Source of the DNA: Actinocatenispora comari
GTDB taxonomy: Bacteria > Actinomycetota > Actinomycetes > Mycobacteriales > Micromonosporaceae
NCBI RefSeq assembly: GCF_017312725.1
Contig: NZ_BOPO01000101.1
Location: 1 to 64,000 of the forward strand
Length of the DNA: 64,000 bases
Direction of reading: 5' to 3'
Shown here one piece after another: positions 45,077-53,520 of this stretch. The position numbers and the translations under genes were made by a program. The notes beneath the pieces were generated by a model. It searched no databases and was not told the DNA's origin. It saw nothing but the letters and a program-made list of their open reading frames with translations. Position 1 is the stretch's first letter; every line of letters begins with the position of its first letter.

Positions 45077-46837
45077 GTGCGGAAGGTGCTGATCGCCAAT
45101 CGGGGCGAGATCGCGGTGCGGGTGGTACGGGCCTGCCGGGACGCCGGTCTGACCAGCGTCGCGGTGTACGCGGACGAGGACCGCGACGCGCCGCACGCCC
45201 GGCTGGCCGACGAGGCGTACGCGCTGGGCGGCGTCACCGCCGCCGAGACGTACCTGAACATCGGCACACTGATCGACGTCGCCGCCCGGGCCGGCGCCGA
45301 CGCGGTGCACCCCGGGTACGGCTTCCTGTCCGAGAACGGCGACTTCGCGCAGGCGGTGCTGGACGCCGGGCTGACCTGGATCGGGCCCAGCCCGCAGGCG
45401 ATCCGCGACCTCGGCGACAAGGTGACCGCCCGGCACCTCGCCGCCCGCGCCGGCGCCCCGATGACCCCCGGTACCCCGGACCCGGTGTCCGGGCCGGACG
45501 AGGTCGTCGCGTTCGCCGAGCAGTACGGGCTGCCGGTGGCGATCAAGGCGGCGTTCGGCGGCGGTGGCCGCGGCCTCAAGGTGGCCCGCGACCTCGACGA
45601 CATCCCCGAGCTGTACGCGAGTGCGGTGCGCGAGGCGCAGGCGGCGTTCGGCCGCGGCGAGTGCTTCGTGGAGCGGTACCTGGACCGGCCGCGGCACGTG
45701 GAGGCGCAGGTACTGGCCGACACGTACGGCACGGTGATCGTGGTCGGCACCCGCGACTGCTCGCTGCAGCGTCGGTACCAGAAGCTGGTGGAGGAGGCGC
45801 CGGCGCCGTTCCTGTCCGACGAGCAGCGCGCCACCATCCACTCCGCCGCCAAGGCGATCTGCGCGGAGGCCGGCTACCACGGCGCCGGTACGGTCGAGTT
45901 CCTGGTCGGCGCGGACGGGATGATCTCGTTCCTGGAGGTCAACACCCGGCTGCAGGTCGAGCATCCGGTCACCGAGGAGACCGCCGGCATCGACCTGGTC
46001 CGCGAGCAGTTCCGGATCGCGGACGGTGAGCGGCTGCGCATCACCGAGGATCCGACGCCGCGCGGGCACGCGTTCGAGTTCCGGATCAACGGCGAGGACC
46101 CGGGCCGCAACTTCCTGCCGGCCCCCGGTACGGTCACCCGGTTCGTCGCGCCGGCCGGCCCCGGGGTGCGGCTGGACTCCGGGGTGGAGACCGGTTCGGT
46201 GGTCGGCGGCAACTTCGATTCGCTGCTGGCCAAGCTGATCGTCGTCGGGGAGACCCGGCAGCAGGCGTTGCAGCGCGCCGCTCGCGCCCTGGACGAGCTG
46301 CAGGTGGACGGGATGGCGACGGCGCTGCCGTTCCACCGCGCGGTGGTCCGCGACCCGGCGTTCGCGCCGGCCGACGCGGCCGAGCCGTTCGGCGTGCACA
46401 CCCGCTGGATCGAGACCGAGTGGCACAACACCGTCCCGCCGTACGTGCAGCCGGCCGCACCGGCCGAAGCCGAGCCGCGCCAGACCGTCGTGGTGGAGGT
46501 TGCCGGGAAGCGGCTGGAGGTGACGCTGCCGGAGGGCCTCGGTACCGCATCGGCCGCGCCGGCCGCCGCCCGGCGGTCCGCGCCGAAGCGGCGGGCGGCC
46601 GCCCAGCACGCCGCCCCGGCCGGCGCCACCCTGGCCAGCCCGATGCAGGGCACCGTGGTCAAGGTCGCGGTGGCCGACGGCGACCTGGTCGCCGAGGGCG
46701 ACCTGGTGCTGGTGCTGGAGGCGATGAAGATGGAGCAGCCGATCACCGCGCACCGCGCCGGTACCGTCACCGGGCTGTCCGCTACGGTCGGCGCCACCCT
46801 CACCGCCGGCGCCGCGATCTGCGACATCACCGACTGA
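45077..46837 (+). CDS. Acetyl-/propionyl-type CoA carboxylase alpha chain (biotin carboxylase + BCCP)
   Basis: 586 residues from the GTG at 45077, with GGAGGA 7 nt upstream. Biotin carboxylase: [20 protein letters not shown] at the N-terminus, [17 protein letters not shown]-grasp loop [12 protein letters not shown] (about 158-169), [15 protein letters not shown]. After an Ala/Pro linker with KRRAAA, the biotinyl domain ends the chain: [11 protein letters not shown] with the biotinyl Lys at about 551. Length matches actinobacterial AccA-type subunits, which pair with a separate carboxyltransferase beta subunit not present here. It supplies malonyl- or methylmalonyl-CoA; the mutase at 57.6 kb acts on the latter pathway. 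Confidence 0.95.
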   Translation: MRKVLIANRGEIAVRVVRACRDAGLTSVAVYADEDRDAPHARLADEAYALGGVTAAETYLNIGTLIDVAARAGADAVHPGYGFLSENGDFAQAVLDAGLTWIGPSPQAIRDLGDKVTARHLAARAGAPMTPGTPDPVSGPDEVVAFAEQYGLPVAIKAAFGGGGRGLKVARDLDDIPELYASAVREAQAAFGRGECFVERYLDRPRHVEAQVLADTYGTVIVVGTRDCSLQRRYQKLVEEAPAPFLSDEQRATIHSAAKAICAEAGYHGAGTVEFLVGADGMISFLEVNTRLQVEHPVTEETAGIDLVREQFRIADGERLRITEDPTPRGHAFEFRINGEDPGRNFLPAPGTVTRFVAPAGPGVRLDSGVETGSVVGGNFDSLLAKLIVVGETRQQALQRAARALDELQVDGMATALPFHRAVVRDPAFAPADAAEPFGVHTRWIETEWHNTVPPYVQPAAPAEAEPRQTVVVEVAGKRLEVTLPEGLGTASAAPAAARRSAPKRRAAAQHAAPAGATLASPMQGTVVKVAVADGDLVAEGDLVLVLEAMKMEQPITAHRAGTVTGLSATVGATLTAGAAICDITD

Positions 46838-46858
46838 GCCCGGACGCCGAGGCTTCGC

Positions 46859-47374
46859 ATGGTCGCCGCGATCGAGGTGTACTTCGACGGCGCCGCCCAG
46901 GCCCGGCTACGCCGGCTGTGGGATGCGTTCGAGCAGGCCGGGATCCCGAGCCTGCGGGAGCACACGCACCGGCTGCACCGGCCGCACCTGTCGTTCGCGG
47001 TGGCCCGCCGGTTCGACCCGCAGCAGGTGGCGGACGCGGTGTCCGGCCTGCTGCCACCGGAGGGTGTCGAGGTCGAGTTCAGCTCGGTCGGCCAGTTCCC
47101 CGGCCGGGTGCTGTGGCTCGGTCCGGTACCCCACGCCGGGCTGCTGGCCAGGCACGATGCGGTACACCGGCGGCTGGCCGAGGCCGGCATCGAGGTCGAC
47201 GCGGTGTACCGGCCGGGTGCGTGGGTCCCCCACTGCACCGTGTCCCAACAGGTACCGTGGGCCGACCTGGCGCGGGCGGTCGGGCTGTGCCTCGATGCGT
47301 TGCCGATCACCGCGTCGTTGCGTTCCGCGGCGGTCGCCGACCACTCCCGCGGGTTGTACCGACCGATCGGCTGA
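46859..47374 (+). CDS. 2'-5' RNA ligase / 2H phosphoesterase family protein
   Basis: 171 residues from the ATG at 46859, with GAGG 7 nt upstream. The two HxS/T motifs of the 2H superfamily are HLS in RPHLSFAVARR (about residue 44) and HCT in VPHCTVSQQV (about 125). The start (MVAAIEVYFDGAAQARLRRLW) is typical of the ligT-like group. Such proteins hydrolyse cyclic nucleotides or RNA cyclic ends. It lies 21 nt after the carboxylase gene in the same direction, so it may share its transcript. Confidence 0.88.
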   Translation: MVAAIEVYFDGAAQARLRRLWDAFEQAGIPSLREHTHRLHRPHLSFAVARRFDPQQVADAVSGLLPPEGVEVEFSSVGQFPGRVLWLGPVPHAGLLARHDAVHRRLAEAGIEVDAVYRPGAWVPHCTVSQQVPWADLARAVGLCLDALPITASLRSAAVADHSRGLYRPIG

Positions 47375-47412
47375 CCGGCACCACCTGGTCGCCGTGCGCA
47401 GGAAGGGCGAGC

Positions 47413-49047
47413 ATGAACGAGGACGTGGCCTGGTGGCTCGGTGACGGCGACTGGTACGACCGCCGGCAGCGGCAGCAGATCGAGGACCTGGATGCCGCCA
47501 TCTCCGGCGCGTACGCGCAGTCGTCCCGGCTGCGCAGCCGGCTGTCGGCGATCGAGGGCAGCCTGTCGGCGAAGGTCGACCGGATCGCCGCCGCGTTCGA
47601 CGCCTTCGTGGAGCTGTCCGACATCCGCGCCGAGCTGATGGTGTACAGCAAGCCGGCGGTGGTGCGGCACGCGGTGCGCGAGCTGATCGGCCAGCTGTCG
47701 GCGGGCAGCACCGTGGTGCCGCCGGACCTGCCGGAGGTGCCCGGGTACTGGCTGGTGCCGGCGACCCACGCGCTGTACGCGCAGCTGACCGACGACGACG
47801 CGACCGCCGCCCGGCACATCGAGCAGGCCACCGAGCTGGACGGCCCGCGTACCCGCTACTTCCTGACCGCGGCGCTGCGGCTGGCCGGCCCGGTCGACCT
47901 CAGCGCGGTGCAGCTCGCCGCGCTGCTGCCGGCGCCGGGCGCACCGGTGACCCGGTCGGCGCGGGCGATGTGGCGCGCCACCGCGGCCGGCGCGTTCGGC
48001 GCACCCGGTACCGCGCTGCTGGTCAGCGCCCTGGTCAGCGCGCTCGGCCGGCCGGACGCCGACCCCGCACCGGTGGTGCCCGAGCCACGCAGCGGTGACG
48101 ACTCGGCGGGCTCCACCGGCGGAGCAACACGGCCGGACTCCACCGGCGGAGCAACACGGCCGGACTCCACCGGCGAGGCGGCACGGCCGGACCGGCTGCC
48201 GGCCTGGCTCACCGCGATCGGCGGCTCCGGCAACTCCGCCGGGTCGGTGGCGGGCGCGCTCGCCGGACTGGCCAAGCGGTGCGCGCCGGCGGCGGACGAA
48301 CCGGCCGAGACGGCGGACCCGGCCGAACCGCTGCGCGAGATCCTCGCCGCGCTCGTCGACGAGGGGCACGAACCGGAGCGGCCGCTGCTGCGCCGGGCCG
48401 AGAAGCTGCGCTCGCTGGTGGAGTCCGGGCTGCCGCGACCCGAGTTCGAGCCGTGGGACGAGCCGGTCGGCTCGGTCGACGAGCTGGTCCGGCACGACAT
48501 CTTCGGCTCCGACGCCGGCCCGCTGCGGGCCCCCGCGGTACGCGCCGCGCTGCCCTGGCTCACCCACGCCGCGGACACCCTGGTCGCCGGCGTCTCCGCG
48601 CCGCCGCGGGCCCGTACCGCCCGGATCCGGGGCCGGGAGGTCACGGTCACCGCGTCCGGCGCCGACGCCACCGTGCTCGATCAGCTGCGTACCGAGTCCG
48701 ACGCGTCGCACCAGACCTCGTCGACCCGGCTGATCGCCGGCCTGGTGGTCGGCGCGGTCGGTCTGGTCGCCGGCGTGCTCGGTGCCGTCGCCAGCAACAC
48801 GTTGGTGATCGTGCTCGGCGTCCTGGCGCTCGTCGTCGGCGTCGGGGTCGCAGTCTCCGGCTGGCGCAGCAACGCCGAAGCGAAGCGGTACGCCGAGATG
48901 GACCGGGACGCGCTGGAACGGTCGATCCAGAGCCAGGTGGAGACGCTGCGGCAGACGGTGGAGCAGGACAACCGCGACCGGGCGCTGCTGGACCGGGCCC
49001 GGGCCGACCTGTCCGAGGCGCTCGCCCAGCCCGCCGCCACCCGCTGA
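47413..49047 (+). CDS. Unrecognised protein with two C-terminal TM helices and coiled coils
   Basis: 544 residues from the ATG at 47413, with GGAAGG 8 nt upstream. I do not recognise a family. Residues about 15-65 form a coiled coil (RRQRQQIEDLDAAISGAY). Residues about 100-215 look globular and helical. A Ser/Thr/Gly/Ala linker (about 225-260) contains three tandem copies of STGGATRPD (27-bp DNA repeats). A second helical region follows (about 260-430), then two close TM helices (about 436-482), then a charged coiled-coil tail with QTVEQDNRDRALLDRARADL. So both ends face the cytoplasm, anchored by a hairpin. It lies 38 nt after the 2H phosphoesterase gene; an operon is likely. Its last codons begin a tandem-repeat array. 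A membrane scaffold is only a guess. Confidence 0.75.
   Translation: MNEDVAWWLGDGDWYDRRQRQQIEDLDAAISGAYAQSSRLRSRLSAIEGSLSAKVDRIAAAFDAFVELSDIRAELMVYSKPAVVRHAVRELIGQLSAGSTVVPPDLPEVPGYWLVPATHALYAQLTDDDATAARHIEQATELDGPRTRYFLTAALRLAGPVDLSAVQLAALLPAPGAPVTRSARAMWRATAAGAFGAPGTALLVSALVSALGRPDADPAPVVPEPRSGDDSAGSTGGATRPDSTGGATRPDSTGEAARPDRLPAWLTAIGGSGNSAGSVAGALAGLAKRCAPAADEPAETADPAEPLREILAALVDEGHEPERPLLRRAEKLRSLVESGLPRPEFEPWDEPVGSVDELVRHDIFGSDAGPLRAPAVRAALPWLTHAADTLVAGVSAPPRARTARIRGREVTVTASGADATVLDQLRTESDASHQTSSTRLIAGLVVGAVGLVAGVLGAVASNTLVIVLGVLALVVGVGVAVSGWRSNAEAKRYAEMDRDALERSIQSQVETLRQTVEQDNRDRALLDRARADLSEALAQPAATR
48111..48191. repeat. Three tandem 27-bp repeats inside a coding region
   Basis: CTCCACCGGCGGAGCAACAC plus GGCCGGA, repeated at 48111, 48138 and 48165, the third with a few changes. 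It keeps the reading frame and encodes STGGATRPD twice and STGEAARPD once. Each unit also contains the near-palindrome CTCCACCGGCGGAG. Confidence 0.85.
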
Positions 49048-49155
49048 CCGCGCCCCGCTCGCCCAGCCCGCCGCTGACCGCGCCCGCCAGACTCGCCCAG
49101 CCCGCCGCTGACCGCGCCGCACTCGCCCAGCCCGCCGCCACCCGCCGACCGCGCG
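49021..49155. repeat. Tandem-repeat array spanning the 3' end of the preceding gene
   Basis: Four copies of CTCGCCCAGCCCGCCG followed by CGCTGACCGCGCC, starting at 49021, 49058, 49092 and 49122 (37, 34 and 30 bp apart). The first copy encodes the last residues (LAQPAATR) and stop of the 47413-49047 gene, so the array looks like duplication of the gene's own 3' end. The remaining gap to 49290 has only the ribosome site of the phospholipase gene. Confidence 0.8.
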
Positions 49156-49290
49156 GCGCGGTCTGTCCACCATGGACGGACTACGGCGCGCCGCGCACCC
49201 GTCGCCCATTGTTCATCGCGCCGGCTTTGAGCTGTTTGCCAGCCATCGCCGACTCTTTCGGTGTCCCCTCATTTCACCGAAAGAGGCGAG

Positions 49291-51132
49291 ATGTCCCCTC
49301 TCAGTCGTCGCCGCCTGCTCGGAACCGCCGCCGGGGTCGCCGGTGGCGCCGCAGCCGCCACCCTGCTCCCGATCGAGGTCCAGCAGGCGATCGCCGAGCC
49401 CACCCCAGCGGGCTCGTCGCTGCGCGACGTCGAGCACGTCGTGCTGATCATGCAGGAGAACCGGTCCTTCGACCACTACTTCGGCACGCTGCGCGGCGTG
49501 CGCGGACTCAACGACCCGGACGCGCTCACCCTGTCCACCGGGCGTTCGGTGTTCCACCAACCGGATCCGGCGAACCCGGACGGCTACCTGCTGCCGTTCC
49601 ACCTGGACACGCGCACCACCAGCGCGCAGGCCATCCCGTCCACCAGCCACGCCTGGTCGGTCCAGCACGACGCCTGGCACGGCGGGAAGATGGACAACTG
49701 GCTGCCCGCACACCGGGCGGTCGAGCCCGCGAACGCCCCGTACGTGATGGGCTACCACACCCGGGCGGACATCCCGTTCCAGTTCGCCCTGGCCGAGTCG
49801 TTCACCTTGTGCGACAACTACTTCAGCTCGGTTCTCGGGCCCACCTGGCCGAACCGGATGATGTGGATGACCGGCACCGTCAACGCCGGCGGTACCGGCG
49901 GCGGCCCGATCATCAGCAACAAGGCGCCCGCCGGCGGGTACACCTGGACCACGTACGCGGAACGGTTGCAGGCCGCCGGCGTCAGCTGGCAAGTGTACCA
50001 GCAGGAGGACAACTACGGCTGCAACATGCTGGAGAACTTCGCCGCCTTCCGCGCCGCCGAGCCCGGCGATCCGCTGTACGACCGAGGTGTCCGCAAGGGA
50101 CCGGAGGGCGCGTTCGAGGCGGCCGCCCGCGCCGGTGCACTGCCGACCGTGTCCTGGCTGATCCCCACCTCGACGCAGTCCGAACACCCCGACTACCTGC
50201 CGGCCGCCGGCGCGGACTGGGTGGCGAGCAAGCTCGCCGCGATCGCGAGCAACCGGGACCTGTGGCGCAGCACCGTGGTGATCATCAACTACGACGAGAA
50301 CGACGGCCTGTTCGACCACGTACCGCCGCCGACCCCACCCGCCGGTACCGCGGGGGAGTTCGTCGGTGGGCTGCCGGTCGGTGGCGGCTTCCGGGTACCG
50401 GCGATCATCGTGTCACCGTGGACGGTCGGCGGCTGGGTCGCCACCGACCCGTTCGACCACACCTCGTGCCTGCGCTTCCTGGAGCACGTCACCGGCGTCG
50501 CCGAGCCGAACATCTCGGCCTGGCGGCGCGCCACGTTCGGCGACTTCACCTCGGCGTTCCCGTTCCGCGAGGGTGCCCGGCGGCCGCCGCGGCTGCCGGA
50601 CACCAAGGACGAGCTGGCCCGGGCCGAGTGGGAGGTGGCGCACCTGCCGAAGCCGACCCTGCCCGGCGCCGACCAGCACCCACCGCGGCAGGAGCCCGGC
50701 CGGCGCCGCCAGATCCGCCCCGACACTGACCGTCGCCGCCCGGCCGGCGCCGCACCGCGCCGGCTTCGGTGCCGGCCACGATGGCTCGGTGCCGGTCGGA
50801 GTCGCTCGATGCCGGCCGAGGCGCGCAGTGCCGGTCGGGGCGCTCAGTGCCGGCCGGGGCGTTCGGTGCCGGTCGGGGCGCTCAGTGCCGGACGGCGGCG
50901 AGCGGTTCGAGCAGCGCCGTCTCCCACATGTCCGCGTACGGCTGGGGCTCCTCGACCAGCACCAGGTGCCGGGCCAGCCGCTCGGCGATCACCTCGGTCG
51001 CCTCGCGCAGGCTGCCCACGTCGGCCAGGTGCTGCCTCAGGTAGCGCACCTTCAACCCGGGCACCGTCGAGCGCGGATAGCCGAGCTTCTCGGCGTTGTG
51101 GGCGGTCACCCGCACCACGTTGTACCCGTTGA
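49291..51132 (+). CDS. Tat-exported phospholipase C family protein with anomalous C-terminal extension
   Basis: 613 residues from the ATG at 49291 (AGAGG 7 nt upstream). Twin-arginine signal SPLSRRRLLGTAAGVAGG, cleaved near residue 36. Phospholipase C / acid phosphatase fold: VVLIMQENRSFDHYFGTLRG (catalytic Asn/His region), SVQHDAWHGGKMDNW, CDNYFSSVLGPTWPNRM, and IINYDENDGLFDHVPPPTPP. The family normally ends near DELARAEWEVAHLPKPTLPG; here that point is about 50670, but no stop occurs until 51132. The extra about 130 residues are Arg/Pro/Ala-rich, run over a 19-bp repeat array and overlap the opposite-strand gene at 50882-51220. A TGA lies out of frame at 50731, so the normal stop was probably lost by a small frameshift. 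Probably hydrolyses phospholipids outside the cell. Confidence 0.87.
   Translation: MSPLSRRRLLGTAAGVAGGAAAATLLPIEVQQAIAEPTPAGSSLRDVEHVVLIMQENRSFDHYFGTLRGVRGLNDPDALTLSTGRSVFHQPDPANPDGYLLPFHLDTRTTSAQAIPSTSHAWSVQHDAWHGGKMDNWLPAHRAVEPANAPYVMGYHTRADIPFQFALAESFTLCDNYFSSVLGPTWPNRMMWMTGTVNAGGTGGGPIISNKAPAGGYTWTTYAERLQAAGVSWQVYQQEDNYGCNMLENFAAFRAAEPGDPLYDRGVRKGPEGAFEAAARAGALPTVSWLIPTSTQSEHPDYLPAAGADWVASKLAAIASNRDLWRSTVVIINYDENDGLFDHVPPPTPPAGTAGEFVGGLPVGGGFRVPAIIVSPWTVGGWVATDPFDHTSCLRFLEHVTGVAEPNISAWRRATFGDFTSAFPFREGARRPPRLPDTKDELARAEWEVAHLPKPTLPGADQHPPRQEPGRRRQIRPDTDRRRPAGAAPRRLRCRPRWLGAGRSRSMPAEARSAGRGAQCRPGRSVPVGALSAGRRRAVRAAPSPTCPRTAGAPRPAPGAGPAARRSPRSPRAGCPRRPGAASGSAPSTRAPSSADSRASRRCGRSPAPRCTR
50769..50895. 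repeat. 19-20-bp tandem-repeat array over a gene 3' end
   Basis: Seven copies of GTGCCGGTCGGGGCGCTCA-like units, starting at 50769, 50789, 50809, 50828, 50847, 50866 and 50885. The last unit covers the stop codon of the minus-strand gene 50882-51220; the rest lies in the phospholipase C-terminal extension. Confidence 0.8.
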
Positions 51133-51220
51133 TCGGGTCGAGGGTGTCCCACTCCTTCCCGAGGGTCGGCCCGTGCAGCACGGTCGGCTCGTCCGACCTG
51201 GGCTCCGGCGGTGTGGACAT
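50882..51220 (-). CDS. Conserved-looking small hypothetical protein
   Basis: 112 residues from the ATG at 51220, with GGGAG 9 nt upstream. It starts MSTPPEPRSDEPTVLHGPTL; the middle reads INGYNVVRVTAHNAEKLGYP and the end is a helix (EVIAERLARHLVLVEEPQPY). No cysteines, no membrane segment. I do not recognise a family. The reading frame has strong third-position GC bias and a clean start, so I trust it over the antisense extension of the phospholipase gene that overlaps it. Confidence 0.75.
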   Translation of the reverse strand: MSTPPEPRSDEPTVLHGPTLGKEWDTLDPINGYNVVRVTAHNAEKLGYPRSTVPGLKVRYLRQHLADVGSLREATEVIAERLARHLVLVEEPQPYADMWETALLEPLAAVRH

Positions 51221-51357
51221 GATCAGCGCTCCCGTTCGACCAGAACCATCCGTCGACGACCCGTACCGCCGCCCACACATCGACAAACGCCGCACTCGGC
51301 GGCCCCTCAATTCATACCCGGAGCGATCAAGGCGCGCACCCCGTCGTCGGGCGACCT

Positions 51358-51381
51358 GCCCGGACGGTAACCGGTCCGGGC
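51358..51381 (-). terminator. Terminator downstream of the lpdA-like gene
   Basis: 8-bp perfect stem GCCCGGAC / GTCCGGGC around GGTAACCG, 43 nt past the stop at 51425 on the minus strand. No U tract. Confidence 0.55.
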
Positions 51382-51424
51382 GCGTCCCGCACCGGCCGCT
51401 TCAATAGGCGACAGACGCCGGCAC

Positions 51425-52816
51425 TCAGTCGAACTCGTGCTGCATCAGCTGGCGGGCCGCCTCGGCCAGCGAGCCGGACAGCGACGGGTAGATCGTGATG
51501 GTCTGCGCGAGCTGCTGCACCGACAGGTGGTGCTCGATCGCCATCGCGATCGGCAGGATCAGCTCGGACGCCTTCGGCGCCACCACGACGCCGCCCACCA
51601 CCAGCCCGGACGCCGGGCGGCAGAACAGCTTGACGAAGCCGTCCCGGATGCCCTGCATCTTCGCCCGCGGGTTGGTCCGCAGCGGCAGCATCACCGTGCG
51701 GGCCGGTACCTTGCCCGAATCGACCGCCGCCTGGGAGGCGCCGACGGTGGCGATCTCCGGGTCGGTGAACACGTTCGCCGACACGGTGGACAGCCGCAGC
51801 GGCTGCACCGCCTCGCCCAGCGCGTGCCACATCGCGATCCGGCCCTGCATGCCGGCGACCGACGCGAGCATCAGCAGCCCGGTGCAGTCACCGGCCGCGT
51901 AGATGCCCGGCACGTTGGTGCGCGACACCCGGTCGACGGTGACGAAGCCGCCACGGCCCAGCGCCACGCCGTACTCTTCCAGGCCCAGGCCGGCCGTGTT
52001 CGGCACCGAACCGACCGTCATCAGCGCGTGCGAGCCGTGGATCACCCGGCCGTCGGTCAGCTCGACCCGTACCCCGTCGCCGTCGCGCCGCACGCTCGCC
52101 GCGCGGGACCGGTGCAGGACGGTCATGCCCCGGTCGCCGAACACCTGCTCCAGCGCCGTGGCCGCGTCGGTGTCCTCGCTCGGCAGTACCCGGTCGCGGC
52201 TGGACACCAGGGTCACGTCGACGCCCATCGCGAGGTACGCGGAGGCGAACTCGGCGCCGGTCACGCCGGAGCCGACCACGATCAGCTTCTCCGGCAGCTC
52301 GGGCAGGTCGTACACCTGGCGCCAGGTCAGGATCCGCTCGCCGTCCGGGCGGGCGTCCGGCAGCACCCGCGGCGTCGCGCCGGTGGCGAGCAGCACCACG
52401 TCCGCGTCCACCTGGTACTCGGCGCCGTCTGCCGGGGTGATCCGGACCCGGTGGGTGTGGCCGAGGGTGTCCTCGGCGAGCCGCGCGGTCCCGGTGACGA
52501 TCTCGACGCCGGACTTCGCCACCTTGTCGTGGATGTCCTCGGACTGCTTCGCGGCCAGCCGCTTCACCCGGCCGTGCACCGCCGCCGCGTCCACCGTGGC
52601 CCGCCCGGCGCGCACCCCGAGGGCCTCGGCGCCGCGGAACGTGGTGACCACGTCGGAGGAGGCGATGAACGTCTTGCTCGGCACGCAGTCGTACAGCACG
52701 CAGGCGCCGCCCGAGCCGTCCCGTTCGACCAGGGTGACCTCGGCGCCGAGCTGCGCGGCGACGAGCGCCGCCTCGTACCCGGCCGGGCCGCCCCCGACGA
52801 TGACGATGCGTGCCAC
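51425..52816 (-). CDS. lpdA: NAD(P)H-quinone dehydrogenase of the LpdA type (flavoprotein disulfide reductase family)
   Basis: 463 residues from the GTG at 52816; a GTG directly before it (52819) would add one residue, but GGAG spacing and the normal start MARIVIVGGGPAGYEAAL favour 52816. FAD motif GGGPAGYEA, redox-type CVLYDC in GGACVLYDCVPSKT, NAD(P) motif VVGSGVTGAEFASAYL, and the C-terminal dimer domain. The catalytic His of true lipoamide dehydrogenases (HPTLSE) is replaced: the sequence is IYPSLSGSLAEAA. This marks the LpdA/Rv3303c group, quinone reductases rather than E3 subunits. It lies divergent from the GGCT-like gene. Confidence 0.9.
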   Translation of the reverse strand: MARIVIVGGGPAGYEAALVAAQLGAEVTLVERDGSGGACVLYDCVPSKTFIASSDVVTTFRGAEALGVRAGRATVDAAAVHGRVKRLAAKQSEDIHDKVAKSGVEIVTGTARLAEDTLGHTHRVRITPADGAEYQVDADVVLLATGATPRVLPDARPDGERILTWRQVYDLPELPEKLIVVGSGVTGAEFASAYLAMGVDVTLVSSRDRVLPSEDTDAATALEQVFGDRGMTVLHRSRAASVRRDGDGVRVELTDGRVIHGSHALMTVGSVPNTAGLGLEEYGVALGRGGFVTVDRVSRTNVPGIYAAGDCTGLLMLASVAGMQGRIAMWHALGEAVQPLRLSTVSANVFTDPEIATVGASQAAVDSGKVPARTVMLPLRTNPRAKMQGIRDGFVKLFCRPASGLVVGGVVVAPKASELILPIAMAIEHHLSVQQLAQTITIYPSLSGSLAEAARQLMQHEFD

Positions 52817-52978
52817 CACTGACTCCGATCTGCGACGTCGCGTTCGAGTAGCTCCTGCCTGCGGATTCTCCTCCTCTTCCGGCCGCGCCGCCGCAGCCGG
52901 GGTACCGCCCGCGTACCGAAAAGTGGGACGTACGCATCATCGTGCGGCCAGTCGCCCCGGGACGGGCGCGTGCCCGAC

Positions 52979-52984
52979 TAGTGT
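52979..52984 (+). promoter_or_regulatory. -10 box of the GGCT-like gene
   Basis: TAGTGT at 52979-52984, 8 nt before the GTG at 52993; leaderless or nearly so. Confidence 0.4.
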
Positions 52985-52992
52985 TGCCTTCC

Positions 52993-53436
52993 GTGTCGCT
53001 GTATGCCGCGTACGGCTCGAACCTCGATCCCGCCCTGATGCGGGAGCGCTGCCCGCACTCCCCGCTGGTCGGTACCGGCTGGTTGGAGGGCTGGCGGCTG
53101 ACCTTCGGTGGCGCCGAGCTCGGCTGGACCGACGGCCCGCTCGCCACCATCGTCGAGGACCCGGCCGAGCGGGTCTTCGTCGCGCTGTACGACCTGCACA
53201 AGTTCGACGAGCCCGCGCTGAACCGGTGGGAGGGCCTGGAGAGCGGCCTCTACCGCAAGCTGCGCCTGCGGGTCGAGACGCTGGAGGGCGACCAGCTCGC
53301 CCGGGTGCACGTGCTGCACGGCTACGAGGGCGGGCTGCCCTCGGCGCTGCACGTGCAGCTCGTCGCGGACGCCGCGGTCAAGGCCGGTGCCCCGGACGAC
53401 TACGTCAAGGCGATCCGCGCCCGCCCCTCACTCTGA
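52993..53436 (+). CDS. Gamma-glutamylcyclotransferase-like (GGCT fold) protein
   Basis: 147 residues from the GTG at 52993. The GGCT signature AAYGSNLDPALMRERCP at the N-terminus forms the substrate loop; LNRWEGLESGLYRK supplies the conserved Glu. Members act on gamma-glutamyl compounds or are uncharacterised. In mycothiol-using actinomycetes the true substrate is uncertain. It is upstream of the cysteine/sulfur genes, with 84 nt between; an AT-rich regulatory region separates them. Confidence 0.85.
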   Translation: MSLYAAYGSNLDPALMRERCPHSPLVGTGWLEGWRLTFGGAELGWTDGPLATIVEDPAERVFVALYDLHKFDEPALNRWEGLESGLYRKLRLRVETLEGDQLARVHVLHGYEGGLPSALHVQLVADAAVKAGAPDDYVKAIRARPSL

Positions 53437-53481
53437 CGACCGCTCACGGATCGGTCCCGGCGACACCCGTGCGATTAAGAC

Positions 53482-53507
53482 CTACTATTCAGATAGAATC
53501 GATAGGG
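53482..53507 (+). promoter_or_regulatory. AT-rich operator/promoter of the sulfur oxidation genes
   Basis: An unusually AT-rich island in GC-rich DNA: ATTC-AGATA-GAAT (53487-53499, perfect 4-5-4 inverted repeat), enclosed by CCTA (53481-53484) and TAGG (53503-53506). It contains a -10-like TAGAAT (53494-53499). It lies 15-40 nt before the GTG at 53521. Looks like the site of a dedicated regulator. Confidence 0.5.
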
Positions 53508-53520
53508 AATTGGAGGTCGG

